Assembly (NCBI GenBank): GCA_042091495.1
Contig: JBELHJ010000013.1
Coordinates: forward strand, 1-49,062
Direction of reading: 5' to 3'
DNA length: 49,062 nucleotides
Source of the DNA: JBELHJ01 sp042091495
Lineage (GTDB): Bacteria; Bacteroidota; Bacteroidia; Flavobacteriales; Flavobacteriaceae
Positions 33,646 through 40,759 of this stretch are shown piece after piece (position 1 is the first letter of the stretch; the number at the start of each line of letters is the position of its first letter). Position numbers and translations under genes: made by a program. The notes below the pieces were generated by a model. The model was not told where the DNA came from. It was given only the letters and a program-made list of their open reading frames with translations, and made no database searches.

Positions 33646-34515
33646 CTAAGTGATGGATTCAATTTGCTTCCTATAAACTGAAGGGTTTTTACCTGTTACT
33701 ATTTGGAATTGCTTGTTAAAGTGGGAGAAATTATTAAATCCACATTCGTAACAAATTTCAGTTATAGCCATTTCACTTTCAGTTAAAAGTTTTGTTGCAT
33801 GAACGATTCTGTATTCATTAACTATTTTAGTAAATGTTTTTCCACTTACTTTCTTTAAATATCTACAAAATGCAGGAACGGTCATATTGACTTTACTAGC
33901 TATAGTTTCCAATGGAATATGTTCCTGAAAGTTATCATTAACAAACTTATATATTGTATCAATTTTTTTACTGTCAACAGGACCGTAATCAAAATTAAAT
34001 CCATTAGAATTAAGTACGGTGTAATCTTTTGCTTTAGATAAAAAATATAAAATATCCAAAAGACCTGTGACTCTCTTAAAATCTGATTTATTATGGAGTC
34101 TTTTTATTTTTTTTCCAATTTTATCTTTTGTTTTAACACCAAATAATAATCCGTTTTTAGAACGATTAATTAATTTATTTATGGATTGCATTTCGGGTAA
34201 ATTAAAAAAATCTTTACCAAGAAAATCCGGTTTGAATTGTATCAATGTTTCCGATCCGTATTTGGTGAGTCTGTCTGTAAAGCCATTATGTGCTAAATTA
34301 GATCCTATAAGGACCAACTGACTATTATTAAAATATGAAATATGATTCCCAATATGTCTTTTTCCTTGACCCTTGTAAACATACACTAATTCTATTTCAG
34401 GATGGAAATGCCAAAAAGGGAATTTTTCCATTTTGTTACTCTTATGATTAGCGATATATATGGAACTTCCAAACTGTGGACTAATCTTTTCTAGTATGGG
34501 TTTTTTATTTTTCAT
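33646..34515 (-). CDS. AraC-family transcriptional regulator
   Basis: A 289-residue regulator. The N-terminal cupin sensor (about 20-110) includes FPFWHFHPEIELVYVYKGQGKRHIG and LVLIGSNLAHNG. The C-terminal double helix-turn-helix (about 190-285) runs from KKIDTIYKFVNDNFQEHIPLETIASKVNM through CRYLKKVSGKTF to ITEICYECGFNNFSHFNKQF, the standard AraC/XylS signature, followed by GKNPSVYRKQ. The ligand is unknown. Converges with remB and diverges from the small secreted-protein gene at 34708; either could be a target. A candidate -7 (TATTTTTG on the minus strand, 34566-34573) and a 7-bp inverted repeat lie upstream. Confidence 0.9.
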   Translation of the reverse strand: MKNKKPILEKISPQFGSSIYIANHKSNKMEKFPFWHFHPEIELVYVYKGQGKRHIGNHISYFNNSQLVLIGSNLAHNGFTDRLTKYGSETLIQFKPDFLGKDFFNLPEMQSINKLINRSKNGLLFGVKTKDKIGKKIKRLHNKSDFKRVTGLLDILYFLSKAKDYTVLNSNGFNFDYGPVDSKKIDTIYKFVNDNFQEHIPLETIASKVNMTVPAFCRYLKKVSGKTFTKIVNEYRIVHATKLLTESEMAITEICYECGFNNFSHFNKQFQIVTGKNPSVYRKQIESIT

Positions 34516-34531
34516 TTATTCATAAAAATAC

Positions 34532-34549
34532 ATGTTTTGATAAAAACAT
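34532..34549. repeat. 7-bp inverted repeat upstream of the AraC gene
   Basis: ATGTTTT (34532-34538) and AAAACAT (34543-34549) are perfect inverted copies with a 4-bp spacer GATA, 17 bp from the regulator's start codon. It may be an operator or an mRNA hairpin. In such AT-rich DNA it could also be chance. Confidence 0.4.
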
Positions 34550-34707
34550 ATCTATTCAAAATTTTCAAAAATATATTCTAAATTAACATATTAAATTTTT
34601 TTAATTTGATATAAGGTTAAAATAGTATATAAAGTTGAAAAAATAATAGTTTTTACATCTGAGGATTTACACCAAATTTGTACTAAGAAATTTTAAAATT
34701 TAAAACT

Positions 34708-35271
34708 ATGAAAAAGAACATTTTAAACTTTGTGACTATTGCTTCAGTACTATTACTTTCCCCTATTGGTTTTAGTTACAATCATGATCCAGTTCTGTTT
34801 TCAGACATCGAAATTTCTTCAAAGCGTAAAACAAAGTTAGCTGTAATTAATTCTGAAGGAAAACTTCTACTATCTAAACTAATTAACTCAAACGCTTTTA
34901 TTTTTGATAGCATTGAGTTTTCTAAATTTAGCAGGGGCGAGTATGTGATTGAACTTCATGAAGATCTTGAAATAAACATCTACAAAATGATTATTTCAGA
35001 TTCGGGATTGGTTGATATTATTCACTCAAATAAGTTCTATAAACCCTATATTTTTAATCGTAACAATAAAATTTTTGTTAACCAACTTAATTTAACTTCA
35101 ACCAATATTGAAATTTCTATTTTATATGAAGATGAGATGATTTTCAAAGAGGCTATAAATAATAATATAAAGCTTGAGCGTGTTTATAGTCTAGATAAGT
35201 CTAAGAAAGGCAGATATGAGTTATTGGTTACATCTAATGGTAAAAGTTTTTCCTCAATTTTTTATTTATAA
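34708..35271 (+). CDS. Secreted two-module protein of unknown function
   Basis: A 187-residue protein with a signal peptide (MKKNILNFVTIASVLLLSPIGFS). I do not recognise a named family. The mature part looks like two beta-sandwich modules of about 75 residues. Module 1 has KTKLAVINSEGKLLLSKLI and then FSRGEYVIELHEDLEIN. Module 2 has IEISILYEDEMIFKEAI and then KKGRYELLVTSNGKSFS. The pattern (strand, G-K-L-L, then G-x-Y-x-x-x-L) resembles the C-terminal sorting domains of type IX cargo, but here they make up the whole protein. Similar small two-domain secreted proteins are frequent in flavobacteria. It diverges from the AraC gene and ends at a terminator. Confidence 0.75.
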   Translation: MKKNILNFVTIASVLLLSPIGFSYNHDPVLFSDIEISSKRKTKLAVINSEGKLLLSKLINSNAFIFDSIEFSKFSRGEYVIELHEDLEINIYKMIISDSGLVDIIHSNKFYKPYIFNRNNKIFVNQLNLTSTNIEISILYEDEMIFKEAINNNIKLERVYSLDKSKKGRYELLVTSNGKSFSSIFYL

Positions 35272-35317
35272 TATACATTTTTGTATGGATTCCTTACGGA
35301 ATTGTTAGTTAGTTTGT

Positions 35318-35345
35318 AAAAGACCCCATTATTGGGGTCTTTTTT
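35318..35345 (+). terminator. Terminator after the secreted-protein gene
   Basis: AAAAGACCCCA (35318-35328) pairs with TGGGGTCTTTT (35333-35343) around TTAT, with further T. A smaller hairpin, ATTCC (35289-35293)/GGAAT (35298-35302), lies between the stop codon and this terminator. Confidence 0.9.
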
Positions 35346-35434
35346 ATTTTAGATGAAAACTTCAAATTCAAAATTGTTTTATTACTCTAAAGGGTTTCAA
35401 ATTATTAAAGTAACTATTATTCATGATTTTTGCA

Positions 35435-35464
35435 TTGATAAATTATAATTATAAAGTATCTTTG
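35435..35464 (+). promoter_or_regulatory. Promoter of cyoE and the second oxidase cluster
   Basis: TTG at 35435-35437, a 19-nt spacer, then TATCTTTG at 35457-35464 followed by C. One of the best matches in the window to the Bacteroidota promoter. The start is expected near 35470. Confidence 0.75.
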
Positions 35465-35495
35465 CGCACTCAAAATAGATGTAAATAAAATACAA

Positions 35496-36389
35496 TTGCA
35501 GTCTAAGTCTTCATTTTCCTCAATCGCAATGGCGGTGTCTGATTTTAAGTCTATTACAAAAATCAGATTGTCTATTAGTGTTGTTTTTTCATCGGTTGCC
35601 GGGTATTTCTTAGCTGCAGAAGCCATTCAGATTAAGTCATTAATATTACTTGCTTTGGGAGGGTATTTTATGGTAGGTGCTTCAAATGCTTTCAATCAAA
35701 TTATAGAAAGAGATTTAGATGCGTTAATGCAACGCACCAAAAACCGTCCAATACCATCTGGACGAATGAGTGTTAATGTGGCTTTTTTTATAGCTTCATT
35801 ATTCACTGTTTTAGGTGTTTGGACATTATACAACTTAAACCCTAAAACAGCCATGTATGGTGCTGTTTCTATTTTTCTTTATACCTGTGTATATACACCA
35901 TTAAAAACTAAAACGCCATTATCTGTTTTTGCAGGTGCTATACCAGGAGCAATTCCTTTTATGCTAGGTTGGGTAGCTGTTACCGGAGAGTTTGGAATGG
36001 AACCAGGAATTTTGTTTGCTATTCAATTTTTTTGGCAATTCCCTCATTTTTGGGCTATTGGGTGGTTTTTATTTGAGGATTATGAAAAAGGAGGGTTTTT
36101 TATGCTTCCTACTGGAAAGCGAGATAAGTCTACAGCAATACAAATTATAATGTATACCATATGGACTATTATTTTATCAGTTATCCCTGCTTTTGGATTA
36201 ACTGGAAGTTTGATTTTGTCTATACCAGCTGTAATATTAGTATTTTTGTTAGGCGTGGTGATGTTGTATTTTGCAGTGCTTTTGTATAAAAAACAGTCAA
36301 TAAAAGCAGCTAGGCAATTGATGCTAGTTAGTGTGTCTTATATAACGTTGCTACAAATTATTTTTGTAGTAGATAAATTTTCGGGATAG
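35496..36389 (+). CDS. cyoE: Protoheme IX farnesyltransferase (heme O synthase)
   Basis: A 297-residue membrane enzyme of the UbiA family that attaches a farnesyl group to heme b to give heme O, the precursor of heme A for the aa3 oxidase. The first Asp-rich motif lies in NQIIERDLDALMQRTKNRPIPSG. The second is around LFEDYEKGGFFMLP. About nine hydrophobic helices are visible. The start is TTG 35496, or ATG 35529, which shortens the protein by 11 residues and leaves MAVSDFKSITKIRLS; I cannot decide between them from sequence alone. The heme A synthase gene (ctaA) is not in this window. It lies 2 nt before the next oxidase gene. Confidence 0.94.
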   Translation: MQSKSSFSSIAMAVSDFKSITKIRLSISVVFSSVAGYFLAAEAIQIKSLILLALGGYFMVGASNAFNQIIERDLDALMQRTKNRPIPSGRMSVNVAFFIASLFTVLGVWTLYNLNPKTAMYGAVSIFLYTCVYTPLKTKTPLSVFAGAIPGAIPFMLGWVAVTGEFGMEPGILFAIQFFWQFPHFWAIGWFLFEDYEKGGFFMLPTGKRDKSTAIQIIMYTIWTIILSVIPAFGLTGSLILSIPAVILVFLLGVVMLYFAVLLYKKQSIKAARQLMLVSVSYITLLQIIFVVDKFSG

Positions 36390-36391
36390 GT

Positions 36392-36973
36392 ATGGATTTA
36401 ACACAAGGAACTTTAGAAGAGAAAAATAACAGGGCTAAAAAGATGATGCTTTGGTTTGGTATTATATCATTAACAATGTCTTTTGCTGGTTTAACAAGTG
36501 CTGTTTTGGTTAGTAGTAAACGTGCTGATTGGTTAACTAATATTACAATACCTAGTGCATTCAGTATAAGTACACTATTAATTGTATTAAGTAGCGTAAC
36601 CATTTTACTATCAAAAGTTTTTTTAAAAAAATCTAATCAAAAAAGATCCCTAATAATGTTGGTTACAACTTTAATTCTGGGTATTGGTTTTTTAGTTAGT
36701 CAGTTTAATGGTTTTAGTCAAATTATTGATCAAGGTTATTATTTAACAGGACCTTCTAGCAACGTGACCATGTCTTACTTGTATGTTATAGCTTTTTGGC
36801 ACATACTTCACGTTTTAGTTGGTCTAATTGTCTTACTGGTAGTTATTTATAATCATTTTAAACAAAGATATAATTCTAATAATATGATAGGTCTTGAATT
36901 ATCAGCGACTTATTGGCATTTTGTGGATATTTTATGGCTGTTACTATTTTTGTTTTTTAATTTCTTTACCTAA
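36392..36973 (+). CDS. Heme-copper oxidase subunit III-type protein, short paralogue
   Basis: A 193-residue protein with five hydrophobic helices. It keeps the subunit III signatures FWHILHVLVG and YWHFVDILW. The helix that in subunit III normally carries Gln-x-x-Glu-Trp reads SQFNGFSQII, so the conserved glutamate is missing. It probably assembles with the oxidase as an accessory or diverged subunit III. It starts 2 nt after cyoE, implying coupled expression, and precedes the full-length subunit III gene by 42 nt. Confidence 0.85.
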   Translation: MDLTQGTLEEKNNRAKKMMLWFGIISLTMSFAGLTSAVLVSSKRADWLTNITIPSAFSISTLLIVLSSVTILLSKVFLKKSNQKRSLIMLVTTLILGIGFLVSQFNGFSQIIDQGYYLTGPSSNVTMSYLYVIAFWHILHVLVGLIVLLVVIYNHFKQRYNSNNMIGLELSATYWHFVDILWLLLFLFFNFFT

Positions 36974-36983
36974 AGAAAATCAT

Positions 36984-36991
36984 TATTTTTG
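36984..36991 (+). promoter_or_regulatory. Possible internal -7 element before the long subunit III gene
   Basis: TATTTTTG matches TAnnTTTG, 24 nt before the start codon. No upstream TTG at a good distance. The T-rich context makes chance likely. Confidence 0.3.
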
Positions 36992-37015
36992 TCAAAATTT
37001 TAATAAACCTATTTT

Positions 37016-38017
37016 ATGAGTTCAACAGTTGCAAATACTGGAGTAGATAACCAATCTTGGGGTGGCGGAAATGCTCCTTTGAAGGCTAGCTATGGAAAAA
37101 TGATGATGTGGTTTTTCATCGTTTCCGATGCATTAACGTTTTCTGGGTTCCTTGCCGCTTATGGTTTTTCAAGATTTAAGTTCATTGATTCATGGCCAAT
37201 TGCGGATGAAGTTTTTACACACGTTCCTTTTTTACATGGTCAGGAATTGCCGATGATCTATGTGGCATTTATGACTTTCATCTTAATTATGTCATCTGTA
37301 ACTATGGTACTAGCTGTTGATGCTGGTCATAAATTGAATAAAACAAAAGTAACTTGGTACATGTTTCTTACCATCATAGGGGGATTAATTTTTGTTGGTT
37401 CTCAAGCTTGGGAGTGGGCTACATTTATAAAAGGAGATTATGGTGCAGTTCAATCTAAAGGGGGAAATATTCTTCAATTTGGCGAGTATGTTGATATTGA
37501 TGGTGAGCAGAAGTTTAAACGTGTGGCTTTGGGAGATTTTGTGGTTTCTGAAACCAAAGTGAGATCTCAGCACGAAAGTAAGAATGGATTATGGTATGTT
37601 GATGAAGGCAATCTGCCTTCATATACGGTTGATGAAGTCTACAAAGGATTGGCCGCTAATGAAAATGTATTAGTAAGGACGCAACAACTTAATGATGAAC
37701 GTGAAAAAACGGTGTTGTCTAGAACCGCTTCTTTGGAGGCTATCAAAAATAATGGTGTTTTAGTAGTTGAAGGTGCTAATCTTCAGGTTAATGAATACGG
37801 ATCTTCCTTGTTTGCAGATTTCTTTTTCTTTATAACCGGGTTTCATGGCTTCCACGTATTTTCTGGAGTTGTGTTAAACATTATTATATTTTTTAATGTG
37901 ATACTTGGAACTTATGAGAGGAGAAAGAGCTATGAAATGGTTGAAAAAGTTGGTTTATACTGGCACTTCGTAGATTTAGTTTGGGTATTTGTATTTACAT
38001 TCTTTTACCTAGTTTAA
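37016..38017 (+). CDS. coxC: Cytochrome c oxidase subunit III with large periplasmic insertion
   Basis: A 333-residue subunit III with five helices (about 28-50, 78-100, 112-132, 267-291, 310-333). It has the canonical SQAWEW (129-134), GFHGFHVFSG and YWHFVDLVWVF. Between helices 3 and 4, residues about 143-262 form a soluble insertion of roughly 120 residues absent from ordinary subunit III. If the N terminus is cytoplasmic, the insertion is periplasmic, where it could contact ACIII or CuA. Subunit III stabilises proton uptake and the active site in aa3 oxidases. It is followed 19 nt later by subunit IV. Confidence 0.92.
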   Translation: MSSTVANTGVDNQSWGGGNAPLKASYGKMMMWFFIVSDALTFSGFLAAYGFSRFKFIDSWPIADEVFTHVPFLHGQELPMIYVAFMTFILIMSSVTMVLAVDAGHKLNKTKVTWYMFLTIIGGLIFVGSQAWEWATFIKGDYGAVQSKGGNILQFGEYVDIDGEQKFKRVALGDFVVSETKVRSQHESKNGLWYVDEGNLPSYTVDEVYKGLAANENVLVRTQQLNDEREKTVLSRTASLEAIKNNGVLVVEGANLQVNEYGSSLFADFFFFITGFHGFHVFSGVVLNIIIFFNVILGTYERRKSYEMVEKVGLYWHFVDLVWVFVFTFFYLV

Positions 38018-38036
38018 TTTTGATATTATTTGAGTC

Positions 38037-38417
38037 ATGGGACACGCACACAAATTAGAAATATTTAGAGGATTAATTAAGTTCAAATCTAACACTCAGA
38101 AAATCTGGGGGGTTTTAATTTTACTTTCAATCATAACAGCTATTGAAGTTGTTTTAGGGATTTATAAACCGGAGTCCCTAATGAACTCCTTTTTAGGAAT
38201 GAAACTTCTAAACTGGATTTTCATCATTTTAACTATTGTTAAAGCCTATTACATTACATGGGATTTTATGCACATGAGAGATGAAACTAAGGGGTTACGT
38301 CGTGCTGTAGTATGGACTGCAATTTTCTTGATTTGTTATCTGATATTTATTTTATTACAAGAAGGTAACTATGTTGAGAGTGTATATTCATCTGGATATA
38401 TAAAAAGGGATTTTTAA
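38037..38417 (+). CDS. Cytochrome c oxidase subunit IV-type protein
   Basis: A 126-residue protein with three hydrophobic helices (about 24-43, 55-75, 89-108) and the family segment IVKAYYITWDFMHMRDETKGLR, matching bacterial prokaryotic oxidase subunit IV (PF03626-type). It starts MGHAHK, a short His-containing N terminus. Established role: a small peripheral subunit that helps assembly or stability. Ends at a strong terminator, so the first oxidase transcription unit is cyoE to this gene. Confidence 0.88.
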   Translation: MGHAHKLEIFRGLIKFKSNTQKIWGVLILLSIITAIEVVLGIYKPESLMNSFLGMKLLNWIFIILTIVKAYYITWDFMHMRDETKGLRRAVVWTAIFLICYLIFILLQEGNYVESVYSSGYIKRDF

Positions 38418-38433
38418 TTAGTATTAATCATAC

Positions 38434-38465
38434 AAAAAAGACGGTTTATTTAAACCGTCTTTTTT
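38434..38465 (+). terminator. Terminator after oxidase subunit IV
   Basis: GACGGTTT (38440-38447) pairs with AAACCGTC (38452-38459) around ATTT, with flanking A6 and T6 that extend the stem and provide the T tract on either strand. Its last T begins the next promoter element. Confidence 0.9.
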
Positions 38466-38472
38466 ATTTTTG
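38465..38472 (+). promoter_or_regulatory. -7 element fused to the terminator, 4 nt before the next ATG
   Basis: TATTTTTG followed by C, matching TAnnTTTG. The start codon is at 38477, so a transcript from here would be leaderless. The match is partly T-run and no clear TTG is present, so it is tentative. Confidence 0.4.
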
Positions 38473-38476
38473 CACA

Positions 38477-39187
38477 ATGCAAGTATCTCGATTTAAAAGA
38501 AATATAGTTTTAAGTATTCTGTTTTTTCTACCGGTTACATTTTTATTGTTTTTGTATCCTGCGAAACATCATTACACACCTCTAGATATTGTAAACAATC
38601 AACCTTGTAATGAATTTATAGGACTTAAAACTTTAAAAGGAGATGTTCTAAGATTAGAAGATCATATTACGGTTGTCCTTTTTTTGGGGAAATCTCCCAT
38701 GGATTATGTGACAGCATCTTCAAATCTTAAAGAATTAGTTTACGATAAGTTTAAGGGGTTCAAAAAATTTCAAATTGTAGCGATTGCTTCAGATGAATCC
38801 AGGGCCCAAATAGATACTTTAAAGTCTGAGTTAACGCAGTATGATTCACTCAAATATTGGTATTTTTTAACAGGTAGTGATTTTGCCATCGGTAATTTTT
38901 TCAGCTATTTAAACTCAGATTTTGCTTTAAATGATGATTTAGGATCCAACCACGTATATATTATAGACAAAGAATTAATGCAACGTGGCCGATTAGATGA
39001 CAGGTCAAAGCAAGAGAAATCTAAAGCTTCACCATCTTATCCTTTATACTCTTATGATTGTATTGAGGTTGCAGATATCAAAAATAAAATGTCTGAAGAT
39101 ATGCGGATCTTATTTACCGAATATCGTCAAAAACGTAAAGGTAATTTTGATTCAAATTCCAGAAGAGCCAGTGATTTAAAAAAGTGA
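38477..39187 (+). CDS. Membrane-anchored SCO-like paralogue lacking copper ligands
   Basis: A 236-residue protein with one N-terminal helix (about 9-27) and a thioredoxin-like periplasmic domain. It lines up with the SCO protein encoded immediately downstream: TVVLFLGKSPMDYV against VVEFFFTTCPSIC, and NHVYIIDKELMQRGRLDD against NFALIDKKGFIRSRLDD. Both copper-binding cysteines are replaced (Ser and Tyr) and the position of the ligand His is Gly. It may be a structural partner or regulator of SCO rather than a copper carrier; this is inference. The C-terminal tail is basic. One base separates its stop codon from the SCO start. Confidence 0.72.
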   Translation: MQVSRFKRNIVLSILFFLPVTFLLFLYPAKHHYTPLDIVNNQPCNEFIGLKTLKGDVLRLEDHITVVLFLGKSPMDYVTASSNLKELVYDKFKGFKKFQIVAIASDESRAQIDTLKSELTQYDSLKYWYFLTGSDFAIGNFFSYLNSDFALNDDLGSNHVYIIDKELMQRGRLDDRSKQEKSKASPSYPLYSYDCIEVADIKNKMSEDMRILFTEYRQKRKGNFDSNSRRASDLKK

Positions 39188-39188
39188 T

Positions 39189-39941
39189 ATGAAATCAAAA
39201 GCAAATTATTCATACATAGGCATAGCATTTATTGTTCTAGTTTTTGGTATTCTTTTCATTCCTAAAATTGTAAACAGATACAATGAAGGCGATATTATAA
39301 GAAATAATGAAAGTCGATCAAATGGGATTTCTACACAAAACAGTAATAAGCTTTCAGATTTATCTTTTATCGAGATTAATGGAGTAGCCAAAAAAGTTCC
39401 AGAATTTAGTTTTGTAAATCAATACGGAAAGACAATTAGTAATGCAGATTACTCTGGAAAAGTGTATGTCGTTGAATTCTTTTTCACAACTTGTCCAAGT
39501 ATTTGCCCTAAAATGAATAACAATTTAATTCAAATTCAGGATAACTTTATCAAGGAATCAGACTTTGGTGTTGCGTCATTTACGATTAATCCTGATTATG
39601 ATAGTCCTAACGTTTTAAAGGCTTATGCAGACCAGTATGGTGTTTCAAATCCTAATTGGCATTTAATGACTGGAGACAAGTCTAAGATATATGACTTAGC
39701 AAATTTAGGCTTTAACATTTATGCTGGAGAAAACCCTGAAGTAGCTGGAGGGTTTGAACACTCTGGTAATTTTGCACTTATTGATAAAAAGGGCTTTATC
39801 AGATCAAGACTTGATGATTATGGAAATCCAAAGATTTTTTACAAAGGGATAGTAAGTGAAAAAGAGGGTTACGGCGATGATGGACAAAAAGAAGAAATTT
39901 CAATATTAAAACAAGATATTTTAAAATTATTAGAAGAATGA
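39189..39941 (+). CDS. SCO1/SenC family copper chaperone for CuA
   Basis: A 250-residue protein with one N-terminal membrane helix (about 9-27) and a periplasmic thioredoxin-like domain. Copper ligands are present: Cys102 and Cys106 (TCPSICPKM) and His191 (FEHSGNFALID). The family inserts copper into, or reduces, the CuA site of oxidase subunit II, fitting the neighbouring oxidase genes. Its last codons overlap the DUF420 start by 4 nt (ATGA). Confidence 0.93.
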   Translation: MKSKANYSYIGIAFIVLVFGILFIPKIVNRYNEGDIIRNNESRSNGISTQNSNKLSDLSFIEINGVAKKVPEFSFVNQYGKTISNADYSGKVYVVEFFFTTCPSICPKMNNNLIQIQDNFIKESDFGVASFTINPDYDSPNVLKAYADQYGVSNPNWHLMTGDKSKIYDLANLGFNIYAGENPEVAGGFEHSGNFALIDKKGFIRSRLDDYGNPKIFYKGIVSEKEGYGDDGQKEEISILKQDILKLLEE

Positions 39942-40471
39942 CAACTTACACAACTACGCCAGAAGAGAAAAAATTTAAACCTTGGATTATAATCCTATCA
40001 ATTGCAATTCCTTTAGCAGTAGCAATACTGTTTACAATTAGAATTCCTAATGTAGAACCGCTATCATTTTTACCACCCATATATGCTACTACAAATGGTA
40101 TTACTGCGGTGCTATTATTAATTTCTCTAATCGCAATAAAAAATAAAAAGATTGCTTTGCATAAAAGAATTAATAACATAGCATTGATTTTATCTGTAGC
40201 CTTTTTAGTTATGTATGTTGCTTACCACATGACTAGTGATCCAACTAAATATGGTGGAGAGGGAACAATAAAGTATATATACTATTTTATACTATTTAGT
40301 CATATCCTTTTATCTGTAACAGTAATTCCATTTGTATTGATTACTTATGTAAGGGCTTTAGCAGGTAATTTTGAAGGTCATAGAAAAATAGCCAAAATTA
40401 CATTCCCAATTTGGTTATATGTTGCTGTAACAGGTGTTATAGTTTATATTATGATTTCACCTTATTATTAG
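39938..40471 (+). CDS. DUF420 membrane protein (oxidase-associated)
   Basis: A 177-residue membrane protein with about five hydrophobic helices and the DUF420 pattern: LPPIYATTNGITAVLLLISL, then KRINNIALILSVAFLVMYVAYH, then YFILFSHILLSVTVIPFVLITYVRAL. Members (for example Bacillus YozB/CtaM) are linked to maturation of heme-copper oxidases. Here it overlaps SCO by 4 nt and sits 1 nt before the next small gene, which supports an assembly role. Confidence 0.85.
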   Translation: MTTYTTTPEEKKFKPWIIILSIAIPLAVAILFTIRIPNVEPLSFLPPIYATTNGITAVLLLISLIAIKNKKIALHKRINNIALILSVAFLVMYVAYHMTSDPTKYGGEGTIKYIYYFILFSHILLSVTVIPFVLITYVRALAGNFEGHRKIAKITFPIWLYVAVTGVIVYIMISPYY

Positions 40472-40472
40472 A

Positions 40473-40688
40473 ATGAATAATCTATCAATAACCATATTAT
40501 TTTTTTTATTTAGTGCTTTTAGTAGTGCACAATGTGCTATGTGTAGAGCTGTTTTAGAAAGTGAAACAGATTCAAATATGGCAGAAGGTGTTAATAATGG
40601 AATAGTTTATTTAATGGCTTTTCCTTATATACTAGTAGCAGGCATTGGATTTATAATATATTGGAAATTTTTTAAGGTTAAACAATAG
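40473..40688 (+). CDS. Small CxxC membrane protein of unknown function
   Basis: A 71-residue protein: signal-like N-terminal helix (MNNLSITILFFLFSAFSSA), then QCAMCRAVLESETDSNMAEGVNNGI, then one membrane helix (about 46-65) and a basic tail. If cleaved after SSA, the mature protein would begin almost directly with Cys-Ala-Met-Cys, placing a CxxC pair and two Met residues in the periplasm beside the membrane. I do not know a named family. Position at the end of the SCO-DUF420 unit suggests a part in copper handling or redox chemistry during oxidase assembly; that is inference. Confidence 0.75.
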   Translation: MNNLSITILFFLFSAFSSAQCAMCRAVLESETDSNMAEGVNNGIVYLMAFPYILVAGIGFIIYWKFFKVKQ

Positions 40689-40759
40689 CTGCTTTATTAA
40701 CAGTTTTTTAGTAAAAAAATAAGATAATTGCCTTAATATTGTTTGGTGATTTTTTACTT

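Noticed and set aside
33640..35495. Possible horizontally acquired island (AraC plus secreted protein)
   Set aside because: Base composition is only slightly more AT-rich, and there is no integrase, tRNA site, direct repeats or transposase.
36984..36991. A confident separate promoter for the long subunit III gene
   Set aside because: The -7 match is largely a T run and lacks the TTG partner; kept only as a low-confidence element.
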